From contig OX104112.1 in assembly GCA_944474755.1 (NCBI GenBank), forward strand, positions 16,084,273 to 16,148,272: 64,000 nt of DNA. The letters are read 5' to 3'. Under the pieces are notes generated by a model. It saw only the letters and a program-made list of their open reading frames with translations. It searched no databases and was not told the origin of the DNA. The translations under genes and the position numbers were made by a program. The stretch's first letter is position 1; each line of letters opens with the position of its first letter. Below, piece after piece: positions 22,549 to 33,775 of the stretch. The DNA comes from Limnoperna fortunei (Eukaryota > Mollusca > Bivalvia > Mytilida > Modiolidae).

Positions 22549-24129
22549 TATACACCTCGCCATAAGTTAAGCAACACCCTATTATTTTCTAGGGATTCAT
22601 TTAAGATATTATATGGTTTATTATTTTTTTTAAGAAATGACAATTTATTGAACATTAATGACAAATGAAACATACAAACAACATGTTTACAGTCGCTTTA
22701 CTTATTGTTTGATGAAAAAATGTTCAAAGCAAGATATCAAAAATCAGTGCAAATATAACTTTATTTAGTCAAACAATAAGGTTGATTGCATACTTCAATT
22801 TCATGAACTGAAAGTAAACACATAATCACAGTTCAACGTTCAGGGAAGGAAAAGTCACTTTGAAATGTGTTAAACGCAAAAATACTCAGTAAGTCGTGTA
22901 ACCACCATGCTTCCGGTACAGTTTATTAACTCGCCTCCTTATGCTGTTGACTAATCGACAAAGGAAAGCATGTAGTAAATTCTTCCATTCATTTTGAATG
23001 GCAACACGTAGTTCTTGGAACGTTTTGACAAGCAGGTGCTCTGTTATTGAATTTACGGATGATATCCCACAGTTGTTGAATTGGATACATATCGGGAGAC
23101 ATGGATGGCCATGGAATATGCTCAATAGCTTCCATTTCGATAACATCACGTACAATTGCAGCTCGTTGGGTGAGCACTTGCGTTGTCATCCATACCGATG
23201 GGTGGTCTGTTACCAAGTGCATGATTGTCAAAATGTGGCACAATAATAGCGTTAATGACGTCATTTCAATACTTCTGCTCTGTCATTGTCCCATCAACCA
23301 CATACAGATTCAGTTTACAGTCGTATGAAAAGCCTCCCATACCTAAAACACCACCACCGCCAAACGCTGTAGTGCCTAGGATGTTATTCTGGTTGTAATC
23401 AGTGCCTCGTTTTCTCTAAACGCGCATGCGCCCATCAATATGACGAAGAAGGAATCTGCTTTCATCGGTACAGTGTACTCGTCGCCAGCTTCGAATATTC
23501 CAATGGCGGTGATATTGTGCCCACTCTAAACGTGCTTGGCGATGCCTGTGTCAACAGCTGATGTTTCGATGAGCTGAACCTTGCATTGTTTTAGCGCCTG
23601 TTAATTGTTCGAACGGCGACTCTGGTTGCAATAGTGCGATCGTCACGAAGATATTTGCAGTGGCATTTGGCTACACGAACGAGTGCTCTATCCTCCCTTT
23701 CAGATGTTGTTGGTAGTCGACCTGACCTGACCTAGGACGTTCCTTGATAGTTCCATAATCTCGATGACGTTTCAGTAGCCGGGATACAATACTAAAATAC
23801 TCTGTCCACTATTGCGCATTCCAACGGTCTGCCACTTGTTAGGTTTACTTAATTTCCGTCTAGGGATTGTAAAAATGTAAAGATGAACTCGAAAAAGACC
23901 TAGAGATGAACACTAAATCGTTAAGCAAAACAGGGCTTTTAGGCCTGCTCGACTGCCGTATGATAATCTTTTTGCTATTTAAAGATTTACCTTAGGAGTT
24001 AATTAAAGTAACTTTTCCGTGCTCGAATGATGGCTTTAGTACATAAAAAACACAAAGTTAATATTCATTCAGATTTTTGAAATTATTAAAACAATTGTAG
24101 GTGTTGCTTAACTTAGAGCGAGGTGTATA
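22549..24129 (-). mobile_element. Dead Tc1/mariner transposon with TIRs and TA duplication
   Basis: Inverted terminal repeats of about 28 bp lie at 22551-22578 (TACACCTCGC...TAAGTTAAGCAACACC) and 24100-24127 (GGTGTTGCTTAACTTA...GCGAGGTGTA), with two mismatches. They are flanked by TA dinucleotides (22549-22550, 24128-24129). The 1577-bp length is typical for Tc1-like elements. A broken transposase lies inside on the minus strand. Outside the TIRs a further short inverted match (TCTCGCCT at about 22525 and AGGCGAGA at about 24137) may extend the symmetry. Confidence 0.9.
22890..23560 (-). pseudogene. Tc1-like DDE transposase pseudogene (C-terminal half recognisable)
   Basis: Minus-strand fragments in different frames match the Tc1-type catalytic core: TDESRF with DGR downstream (first Asp, about 23458-23466), then MDDNASAH (second Asp, 23182-23197), then WPSMSPDMYPIQQLWD. 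A frameshift separates the second and third motifs. The third acidic residue, normally Glu in the NPIE-LW motif, is Gln (codon 23076-23078), about 35 residues after the second Asp. Transposition by a cut-and-paste DDE reaction would need all three acids, so this copy is non-functional twice over. The N-terminal helix-turn-helix part (to about 23.9 kb) is too worn to delimit. Confidence 0.85.
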
Positions 24130-24536
24130 TAATGGCAGGCGAGATATAAGGAATATATATTCTATATTCGATGTAATGCACGTTTTCTTATATCTTTTAG
24201 TAAGGAATGTTCATATGCCTATTAAGATTAATAGAACAGTGACCACATTTAATGAAATTAATAAATTTTTAGTCTCAGTTTAGAAACTATTGATATACAC
24301 CTCCAAAATATAGTAGTTGATTATCAATAAATTGAACTTTAAACTCAAAAAATTTCTCAGGATGGTCTAGGTGCATAATTAGGACAGTTTTATACTATTT
24401 TTTCTTAATTGAAATGTATTTCAGGGAATAGAAGTCTTATTCCAACAGTTTGAAGGCACTCTGAATCTCACTTTGAAAAAAGGGGGATGTGAAATAAATT
24501 AACAAAATGCAAAATTTATGATAAAATTATGTAATT
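24130..24536. other. No gene seen
   Basis: AT-rich spacer. Confidence 0.5.
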
Positions 24537-25015
24537 ACACTGCACGAAAAATCGTCTTTTGTTCACATTTTGTCAAGCCCAAAATATTATCAAAAGTTCA
24601 CCTATCTCCGAAGTACATATTTTGTTAAATTTTGTGGTAGAAAAGGCAACCTTTGACCTTTTGTATTTGAGAAATGTGAACGACAGACAATATTTGATCT
24701 TTCATTAAAATTAAAAGATGAATGACAGGTCATCTTTGAAATTTCGTTCAAACTGAAAGGTGAACGATATATTTACTGGGACATTTTGTGTACACTGACA
24801 GGTGGACGACAGGTCATCTGCGACATTTGTTCCTAATAAAAGAGGAACGATATGTAATCTCAGAAATTTTGTTGATACTGACAGGTGGATGAAAGGTCAC
24901 CCATGACATTTCAACAAGTCCACCACAAATCATCTTCAACGACATGTTACATGGACGTTTTGTTTATAATGAAGGTGGATGAATAGTCATCTGTGACATT
25001 TGATCATATTAATTT
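24537..25015. repeat. Dispersed repeat beginning CACTGCACGAAAA with degenerate internal units
   Basis: After CACTGCACGAAAAATCGTC there are loosely tandem phrases about 55-60 bp apart: ACTGACAGGTGGACGACAGG, TCATCTGCGACATTTG, ACTGACAGGTGGATGAAAGG, TCATCTGTGACATTTG. The same first 12 bases occur inverted at the far end of the block at 33340-33775, so both are probably copies of one family. Confidence 0.5.
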
Positions 25016-26509
25016 AAAATGTGAAGAATTTTTTATATTGTTGGTGTTGACAGTTTAATGACATTTTGCTGCAATATCAAATAAATAATACAAAACTTTG
25101 ATATTTTTATCTTTCCTAGTAGTGGTACAGTATTGTATCAATATTGATCTCAATTCCAAAATCTTACAATACTGTAATGTTAAACTAATGAGAAATTCAG
25201 TGTCATACAATATTGAGCAATGTCATGAATTTCAGGCGTATACTTTTGAACTTAAAAACACTCCTGTGATTTAAATGACACCTTTAAATTGGACCTTTAA
25301 TATCTATCTTAAGAATGATAAAAACCAACAGAAAATTTATGTTAACATTTATTAATTAGAAGCATTTGTAATAAGAATATTACACTATATAAGTATTTAA
25401 AAATATACAAAATAAAAAAACCACATCATACTATTATACTATTTTTAACAGTGTCTACAAAGATAGTTCAGAAGTTAGTTGTCACTATATATTTCTCCGG
25501 TTTTTTTTGTGCATTTCTTTTCTTTCCTTTCCACAGAAATTTTATTTGTGTACACTTGACATTAATGAGAAAATACTTCCTTACAAACATACCACAATGC
25601 AGCATTAAATTATATTTATAACAAATTACAAGCAGCAAATATCTCTGCATACTAAAAAAATACAGCACTATACTATTGTAACTTGACTTGATCCAAGAAT
25701 CTTTAAAGAGCTTAAATATTACCATTTATAAGAAAAAATCTAACATATATATATATGAAAAAAGAAAATGTAAAACTCGTTATTAATTTGCTTTAGAAGG
25801 GGTTGATCACAAATTTGTCCAAGATGAGAAAGAAAATGGTTACGAAATTAAACATTTAACTACACGAAAACAATGACCGAATTCATACAAAACTTAACAT
25901 CTAATACAAACTACATATTGCTTGAATCCTAGCATTCTCTTTAAATGTTTTGATAACTGGTATATGTTTTCAGAGTAAGTCCTCTCATCTTTGGAATACA
26001 CACACGATTTAAAAAGACAGCAACTTAAAAATGCCTATATAATTTTCAAAAGGTCACAGCAGCATCAGAAGTATATTAAATATACTGCCATAATGCCACA
26101 AAACCAGTATGTTTGCTTCCCTATTTCTTACTCAAATTCTAAATTTTTGTTAATGTTGTCTTCATTTAAGTCATCCTAACCTGAATTTGCCTCAAAACAG
26201 GCTTCAGTACCTTCTAAATTGTTATACAATTGTGATAGAATATAATTTTCTCATATGATCAAAATAAAATTTCAGTTTTTCAAAACTAATGTCATTTTGA
26301 TTTTAACTATGTAACTAATTGGCGCATCATCAGTCAATAAATTAATGTCGCAAACTCTTATATTGCATTCTAATAAATGCTTATGGACTTGTCTGTCAGA
26401 AATAACTTTTTCATTTCATGTTGCATTCTAAATACCATCTATGTATTAATATCTAACACAATGGCTTGCTCAGATTTGCTTGGTGTATAAACTGTGTAAT
26501 CTAAGAGAA
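25016..26509. other. No gene seen
   Basis: AT-rich. Open frames of 62-85 codons have no recognisable family. Confidence 0.5.
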
Positions 26510-26910
26510 GCGGCTTCACTGGTTTGTGTACACCTTTTCTCCGAATGCAATGAGTAGCGGCTTCACTGATTCGTGTGCACGCTTTCTCCCAATGCAAGGA
26601 GTAGCGGCTTCACTGGTTCGTGTGCACACTTTTTCCCAAAGCAAGGGATTAGGGGCTCACTGGTTTGGGTGCATGCTTTCTCCCAATGCAAGGAGTAGCG
26701 GCTTCACTTGTTTGTGTGCACGCTTTTGCCCAAAGCAAGGAGTAGCAGCTTCACTGGTTTGTGTGCACGCTTTCTCCCAATGCAAGGAGTAGCGGCTTCA
26801 CTAGTTTGTGTGCATGCTTTCTCCCCAAGGGCAGCGGCTTCACAGAATTGTGTGCACACTCCCATTAAAAAACAGAAGCTTAGTGTGCACGCTTTCTCCT
26901 AGGTATTGCA
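26510..26910. repeat. 47-bp minisatellite, about eight copies
   Basis: Tandem units of 47 bp: GCGGCTTCACTGGTTTGTGT, then GCACGCTTTCTCCCAATGCA, then AGGAGTA. Clear starts are at 26510 and 26557. Later copies show substitutions, and the last two are shortened before the array fades at about 26910. Confidence 0.88.
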
Positions 26911-27112
26911 GCTCATTTACCAATAAATTAAGCGTGTCATTGTAACTTCATTCTTGCAATAAGAACAAGAGCATCAGAAAAAATATTCCTCCAAACTAAT
27001 CAACTATTGTTTAATATTTTCCTAATACTGTAATGATATTTTAACTATTCTATAACTAGTACATATTGTTGACAACTAGAGAATTTCAATTCAGCGACTA
27101 CAAACTTCACAT

Positions 27113-27300
27113 TCAATCATTAATTTGCTTATATTTCCTTTGCAAGAATCTTGCACTTCTCTGGTATTTTACCATGTTTGAAAACAAAGTCTCTTTCTTT
27201 AAGATATTGATTATTTTCACTAGGAACAACTGTTTCTTCTCTAAATGTTCTATACACTTGGTGGCCACTTCAAGTTCAATTATGATTTGTTTTTCTGTAC
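27113..27300 (-). CDS. Candidate terminal exon of an unidentified gene
   Basis: On the minus strand a T/C-rich acceptor, GCATTCCATTTCAG, ends at 27301. It is followed by an open frame of about 62 residues to a stop (TEKQIIIELEVATKC ... RKYKQIND). The peptide is lysine/leucine rich with a heptad-like pattern, so it may form a helix or coiled coil. The intron phase would be 1. I do not recognise the family, and no partner exon could be placed; the next 500 bp upstream on this strand is partly SINE. It could be a chance frame. Confidence 0.3.
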
Positions 27301-27492
27301 CTGAAATGGAATGCAAAGTTGAAACAATCAAAATATTTTATAACTACAACCAACAGAAAAATGATATCATAATGTGTTTAAAGTAGGACCAAAAAATGAT
27401 TTTTGATGGCAAATATTTTGAAGTGACTGTATACCATACAAGTAAAATTTGTATTAAAATTGACTGAAACCTAGTAAACAAGTTTGACATGT

Positions 27493-27713
27493 CAAAATTC
27501 AAACGGGGCCTCGGTGGCCGAGTGGTCAAGGTAGTTCGTCTACTATTGATCACGTGGTCTGTCAACACTGAGTTTTCCTACCGAAGGTCGGGGGTTTTCT
27601 CCGGGTACTCCGGCTTCCTCCCCCAATAAAAACTAGACGCCATGATATAGCTGAAAAATTGCTGAAAGTGGCAATAAACACCACCAAACAAACAAAACAA
27701 ACAAAATTCAAAC
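27493..27713 (+). mobile_element. SINE copy lacking the B-box region, 12-bp TSD
   Basis: The head GGGGCCTCGGTGGCCGAGTG runs intact to CTGTCAACACTGAG, then joins directly to TTTTCCTACCGAAGG. About 75-80 bp with the B-box and the start of the body are therefore missing. The rest (GGGTACTCCGGCTTCCTC, AGCTGAAAAATTGCTGAAAG, CAAA-rich tail) is intact. Perfect 12-bp duplications CAAAATTCAAAC lie at 27493-27504 and 27702-27713. Confidence 0.9.
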
Positions 27714-28268
27714 TGCAAAATTTCCAAGTGACAGTGTCATACCACAGTCGGCGAAAATCCTCGGTACGGTCTGCCAAAATATGACTAGGTCCAATATTTT
27801 TATCCCATGTGACGGCCCAAATGACCGGCACACAAAAATCACTATTGTTGTTTTATTTCTCTACTTCATCAGATGTATGACAGCCAAGTTCTGGTACAGG
27901 TTTCCATTATTTATTCTGTTACCAGATTTTGGGAGATAAAAAAACCCACACACAATTCAAACTTTTGATCTTTATATCTACCCAGTAATTTAGGGCAGAA
28001 ACATTTTAATACAGGAAGTAGAACATACATGTAAATTCAATTAAAATTTAACCTGCTTTTGATTCTTTGCTTTGTGTCCCCTTACTCTTCTTGCTTTAAC
28101 CATTTCTTTCCTCATTCTTGTAAACTCCTTTGTAAAATTACATGTAAAAATTAAAATAAGTACTTATGAAAAGTAAAAACTAAAACTAAACTAAGCAACA
28201 TATCCTACTAGTATGAACAGCTGTGTCTGGCATGAAAGCACGATACATTTACCCCCATTCAGGTATCA
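27714..28268. other. No gene seen
   Basis: A minus-strand open stretch at 27720-27831 is possibly part of a dispersed repeat. No exon is supported. Confidence 0.45.
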
Positions 28269-28465
28269 GAGGCCTCGGTAGCCGAGTGGTTAAGGTAGTT
28301 TGTCTACTATTGATCATATGGCCTGTCAACACTGAGGTTGCTGGTTCGAGTCAAACTGTTGGTAGGGTGTAATAGACTTCAATATTAATTGTACAAGGAT
28401 TGCCAGTTTTCCTACTGAAGGTCGGGGGTTGCTGCAGGTACTCCAGCTTCACCCCCCCCCCCCAT
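28269..28465 (+). mobile_element. SINE, 3' truncated at a poly-C tract
   Basis: GAGGCCTCGGTAGCCGAGTG (A-box region) and GCTGGTTCGAGTC (B-box) are followed by the body GATTGCCAGTTTTCCTACTG and GGTACTCCAGCTTC. It then breaks off in a run of C before CATAAATACA. The core and tail are missing. Confidence 0.85.
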
Positions 28466-29676
28466 AAATACATAGGAGTAGGCGGGGCTTTATTACCGTA
28501 GTATAATATTTGGGTTATTCAATGGAATTTATGTAAATTATGTTACAAAATATAACACAACTTCTATTAGTTTTATTACAACACCTCCCCCCTACCTCCT
28601 TTGTAAATCTCATCAGATGAATGCTCCTGGATCAATAACTGAGTAGGAGTCAAACATGTTTAACACAGAGATAATAATATTTGTAAGACTCGCCAGAAGT
28701 TATTATTTTTAATAAGCAGATAATTTATTGTGGCTTACCATTCCTTCAAAGAATCTGTATTTAGACATCTTGTCGAAGCAATTTCTTGCCCTGCTGCAAA
28801 CCACAAAATTATGAATTATAGTAAACACATCTCCATAGCTGAGCTTCAATGGTTCAGTTATACATGTATTGATGATTGTGTACTTTCATACGAAAATCTG
28901 CTAAGGTTTAGGTAGCAATATTTACCTACAAAAAAACACAATATATAAATAATATTCAAAGAAATACACGGTTTATATTGGAGAACTACATTCGTCGATA
29001 ATGAGAAGCAGTCCAAATGAACGATACATAAAATGGTATCATAACACTAGGCATTTACATTGTATAAATATATTTAGTCATTAAATTTTATAAATTAATA
29101 AGCATACATGTATTGTTGGCCCATTTCTTTGATTACTTTATATTTTGTCCTACGTCATGTATACAGAGTATTAATGTATATCAAGCCACAAGAATGTAAA
29201 TTATGTATTGATGAATAAAATGATGCACTTTTGACAGATTTGTATCTTTGTATCACAATTTTAGTACCTTAAGGCGGTATCAAGTCAGTTAGCCCCTGAC
29301 TTATGTTTCAACCAGATAACTGTTCGCTCTGGGTTGTTTCCCCACAGTAAAATATATAATACTTTACATATAAAGCCTTTTCACGATGTTTTTTTAAGAT
29401 GATAAGTTTATGCAAATACTACGACCTCATTGATATTTTGGTGATTCAGTGAGTAGATACATTATATTGTACCTAGAGTTTAAAATTGTTATTTTTTAAA
29501 ATAACTTCAAAACTTGTAAAATGTGTTTATTACTTTATCTTTAATGTTAGGCCAAACAAAAAAATATGTTTGTTTCCAGTTACATAGAATTATAAAATAG
29601 GAAGGTACTCATAGGACGATTTTTTTTTTGGGAATCATGTTGGTTAAATTAGTAATGTTGGGGCGGAAGTATTTAT
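28466..29676. other. No gene seen
   Basis: AT-rich. A 61-codon frame at 28730-28915 is not convincing. Confidence 0.5.
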
Positions 29677-29846
29677 AGGATAATTAATTGGGCGGAGTGA
29701 ATATCCAAAATATGATCACGAGTGCCGCATAACGTATCTGATTAAACGAGTGCGTGGAACTTGTTCCGCGCATGAGTTCAATCTGATGCTTTATGCAGCA
29801 CGAGTGATCATATTTTGGATATTCACGATGCCCAATTGATTATCCT
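29677..29846. mobile_element. Almost fully palindromic MITE, 170 bp
   Basis: The two halves are inverted copies centred on GGAACTTGTTCC (about 29757-29768). The ends are AGGATAATTAATTGGGC and GCCCAATTGATTATCCT; the inner arms share GAATATCCAAAATATGATCA with its complement. With essentially no spacer it could extrude as a cruciform. No coding capacity. Confidence 0.85.
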
Positions 29847-31003
29847 TATTTATTATATAGATCAAAATTGTTTTCGTAAAATTTTAATGCTTAATCCTAA
29901 ACGGCGGATGAATATCTGTATAGTACAAAACCAACGGCGGGCAAAAACCCGAGAGTGAAAATAAACGATAATTTTCACATGTGATTTACTGTGATTTCTG
30001 TCACTCGGAAAATTCGATATTTCATCTCTATCTATATAATAAGAAAATATAACTAAACCCAGTTTTCCGGTTCAAAGTAACCTCCGTTAAAACGCAAAAA
30101 AAAACCCTTTAGGGTCGGCTTAAAAAAAATAGGTAGGTTCGGGTAACCGGAAACACATTTTTTTTTGGCCATATATCAGTTTCTGAGGCAAAATGACCCC
30201 CCCCCGCCCCACGGCTTAAAAGGGGTATTTATATGAGACTTCAAATTTGTCCACGATGGAAAATCAAAATTGGTTTAACTCCATTTTCAAAATTTTAGTA
30301 CAAATTAAATGTACTTTTTTTAACTATAAAAAACCAACTATTAGCAAAAATTTATGAAATACTGAACATTTACTAAGATATGAGAATATACTACTACTAT
30401 TCTAGTTGAATAGATGTCCTTATGGATATTTTTAAGTATCCAAGTTGAATTTGAAGTACATGTAGTAATAATACATGTGTCAAATAAACAAAATGTGCCT
30501 TTTTGTTTCTAAAATAGAAAATGTAACAAAGTGTGCTAGTTATTAAGTATTTAAAATATACATTGAAAGGATGTTGACAAGCACATTTTTATACAGCCAT
30601 TTATTTATTTAAAAATGGAAAGTGTTGATAGTGTGCACCAGCACAGTGAAAATTTTGTGGTAACATCTATAAATATATTTTTATTTATAAATTGTATTAT
30701 AATGTAAAAGTATGTTATTTTACACTGTACACTTACCAAAATTTAAATTGAATAACTATACATCATAAATTATATTAAGATACTACAAATTCTACTTACA
30801 CAAAATACAAGGCCACAGTGCACATGGCTTCGTGCGTTTGCGCGTGTGCCGGAATCGATATCATTAACCACATCCAATCAGCATCTCAATTTTCTAAAGG
30901 CCAGGCCTCGGCGCCTATTTTTAAAGACGGTGCTCACCTTTCAGTAAAAAAGTCAAGATTACGCGCTTTCATTCTTGTGAACTTAGTAGTTCGAACAATT
31001 ATT
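29847..31003. other. Mostly non-coding; possible upstream region of the next gene model
   Basis: AT-rich. 30045-30200 holds repeat-like wording (AATAGGTAGGTTCGGGTAACC). 30820-30990 is less AT-rich and could be the promoter or 5' UTR of the exon model that begins at 31004. No element could be named. Confidence 0.4.
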
Positions 31004-31075
31004 ATGGTTAGTGTTGTATTTGATATCTCAGACGATGAAATTCTTGAGGATTCAGCACTGCCAGTAGGTTTACTG
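31004..31075 (+). CDS. Candidate first coding exon, unidentified acidic protein
   Basis: ATG at 31004 opens 24 codons (FDISDDEILEDSALPVG) ending at the donor-like ACTG|GTAAAC. The phase is 0. The 78-bp intron candidate that follows has a T/C-rich end and CTCAG. The next exon candidate keeps the acidic character (SVDSDDESTSDQ). The composition resembles an intrinsically disordered nuclear protein. The family is not recognised. The frame is also open upstream to an ATG at 30818, which could be an alternative start. Confidence 0.35.
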
Positions 31076-31153
31076 GTAAACAAGAATGTCCAGATTGAAA
31101 TTTACCACTGACGCACATGACATCGACTGCCACATTGTTCTTTTTATACTCAG

Positions 31154-31192
31154 CAAAGTGTTGACTCCGACGATGAAAGTACTTCAGATCAG
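31154..31192 (+). CDS. Candidate 39-bp second exon of the same model
   Basis: It is bounded by TTTTTATACTCAG and GTATTT. It encodes 13 residues, QSVDSDDESTSDQ, in phase 0 with the previous exon. It is very short, so support comes only from its borders, phase and acidic composition. Confidence 0.3.
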
Positions 31193-31636
31193 GTATTTAT
31201 ATCCAAGAATATATAAATCTGTTTTATCTTTGAGTTTGTCCACTGCATTCAAGCAATGGAAAATCACACCCAACAGAACACATATCCGCCATATTGCAAA
31301 TTGAAAGGGGAGATAATCATACATAAGCATTTATTGTCTGAATATAGTTCACATTATATGAATGACTTATATTTCATGTATTATGTTTTTAACAAGCTAT
31401 ACTGCAAAAATATTATTTTTATTTAAATATTGTACTTAAAATTGTACTTGCTTCTATGTGTGGTTGGGGGGGGGGGGGGTAGATGAAGGGGTTAGTGTCA
31501 TAACTGTTTGAATAATAATGACTTTTATATGCAATATCTGTCATTTTCTAATGTTCAGATTGTAAAAAGAAACTACTAAAATTGAAGAGGATTTAGAGTA
31601 CTTGCAAATGAATTTGTTATTTAATTTTTTTTTCAG

Positions 31637-31737
31637 ATGCTATTAACAGATACATGTACTGCCAGACAAAAGAAGCAGGAACGACAATCTAGACGTCTAG
31701 AAAAAGAAGAAAACATCACTAGAACGGGAAAAAAGAA
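31637..31737 (+). CDS. Candidate third exon of the same model, basic region
   Basis: It follows a strong acceptor (TTTTTTTTTCAG) and ends at AAGAA|GTATGT. The peptide TARQKKQERQSRRLEKEE is strongly basic and helical, like a nuclear localisation or nucleic-acid-binding segment. It keeps the reading frame from the previous exon across a 444-bp intron and leaves phase 2. Downstream exons were not found, so the gene, if real, is incomplete here. Confidence 0.33.
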
Positions 31738-33339
31738 GTATGTTACGATAATACTTTTTTCAGTCTTGAATTTCTTTGAGTGTATAAATAAAAAGGAGAT
31801 GATCAGAATACACATGTTAAAAGCAAATCACAACCTTCACTGATGAGCAAATGCTTACTAATTTAATATGGAGTGTTCTAAATGACAAATTCGAAACAGT
31901 AGAAATCAACTGTTAACTTTCAACCATTAGCTGTTATCTGTTTTTTTTTTAATTGACATTGTTGTTAATTGTTATAATGTAAATAAAAACACTGTTTGCT
32001 GTTTAATAATACTAGTCAGAACACTGTTTACTAATGATTTTTTCTGTTATCTGTTAATTCATTTTAATCACCACTTATTTCAATGTAATTGAGTCTCCAT
32101 ATGAAGGGAGGGATATACATAAGATCACATACTAGTTACTATGGAAACACTGATTAATTAATGCATTTTTTCACCATATCGCCCTTTGATGAGATTCTGC
32201 TGTTATCTGTTTTTTCGATTTATGAACTCACTGTATTGTTTTCTCATGTAAATTGCTGTTATCTGTTAGTGTTATCATTATTTTAAATTTACTGTTATTT
32301 TGGGAAAAATATACGAATTGTTACCATGTTAATGGACCCCCCCCCTCCAGCCCCCCTCAGCTCCCAAATGTTCAGTTTTATGGATGTTTTATACAAAATG
32401 TCAACATTTATTATTATTACATAATGTGCCACATATCATTTTAGTTATGTCTAGATCTGTAACACACACAGAAGAAGATAAGACCTGTCTTAATAGCCTA
32501 TATATGTCCTCATATGACATGTATGAGGAATGTCAAGATTGATTTATTACATACTAGACATCTTCGAAGTTGGATAAATTTATAGAATAAAAGATAAAAT
32601 TAGACTGTAAATTTATTGACATTTCTTCAACCAAAAGCAGAAAGGACAGAAAATGAGCAACCAGAAATGAACTAGAACACCTTCCTCTTGGATTGTAAAA
32701 CAGATTGAAAAATGTACATATTGACATAATGAGCATTTATTCAATAAATCGTTAAATTGTTTCTTTTTTATGTAATATTTATCCACTTGAAAATGAGAAA
32801 ATTGTAACACCTTAGGAATTAATTGCCATTAGACAAGCCTGTCAGCTCAGTGATATATACAGGCAATTGTACATTAGCTAGTACACTTTTAACTCTACTT
32901 TCTTAATGCTGTGTCATCTTGAATTCCTTGACCATTGTTCAAGTTAGTGGTCATCCTATTGATACAAATTCAACAGTCCAATATTGGAGCTTAAGTGAGC
33001 ACAATGTCAGCAATATTTCTAGAGTAAAACTTGCACAAACTTTTCATTGGACTAGACATGTTCTTTTTCATCACAAGACTGTTATTGTTGATAAATGTAA
33101 GTGAGCAATGATGCTCACTGTTTTACAAAATGAGAGGTCAAGGTGGACATTTGTGGAATGCTGATTCTGGATAGGTTGAAAAAACCAAATCCACGTGAGC
33201 CGACCTGTGCATGCAGCTTTTTTTCATCATATCATCTTTCCCCTAACCTAAATGTCCATTTTGTAATATTATCCATGAAAAATATGGAAATTCATAACCT
33301 TTTGACCATATTTTAGATAATAACAAGTAACCTTTTGTG
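31738..33339. other. No further exon recognised
   Basis: AT-rich with G, C and T homopolymers; a run of C lies at about 32337. A short open stretch at 32919-33104 could not be tied to the 31-kb exon model. Confidence 0.45.
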
Positions 33340-33775
33340 CAATTTTTTGTAATTTCATCAATACAAAAGGAGACCTTTTGGATTTTAATTTGGTCAAAAT
33401 ACCATATGACCTTGGTCTTTTGGTTTTGAAAATAGCATCTGTGGACTACCTTTCATCACCTTTTTTTGTTGATATATGATCTTTTTATTATCTTTTGTCG
33501 ACAACAGATTATATTTTGGAAAAAAAGGTCATATTTTGTTGTTCACCTTTTGAACACATTTTAGATCTAGAAAGGTGAACTTTGCAACACCTTTTGTCAA
33601 ATCAAAAGTGGGCCATTTCGACTGACTTTTGAAGTCAAAAAGGTATACAAAAAGATGATCTTTTAGATCTTTTGTATTTTTTAAAAATGTGTTCAAAAGA
33701 CAACAAAATGTATTCAAAATTGGGACTTTTGGATACCTTTTGACTATCTTAAAAGTTATTGTTTCGTGCAGTGTT
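33340..33775 (-). repeat. Dispersed repeat ending TTTCGTGCAGTG, CTTTTG-rich
   Basis: The inner part is packed with CTTTTG/CAAAAG phrases (TTCACCTTTTGAACACATTT, GCAACACCTTTTGTCAAATC). The right end TTTCGTGCAGTG (33761-33772) is the complement of the left end of the block at 24537. It is probably a second, inverted copy of that family. Confidence 0.5.

Noticed and set aside
26526..26902. Cys/Phe-rich repeat protein
   Set aside because: The 47-bp minisatellite is not a multiple of three, so the frame changes each unit; not a conserved coding repeat.
31833..31860. Hammerhead core at CACTGATGAGC
   Set aside because: CTGATGAG is present but no GAAA or pairing arms follow at the right spacing.
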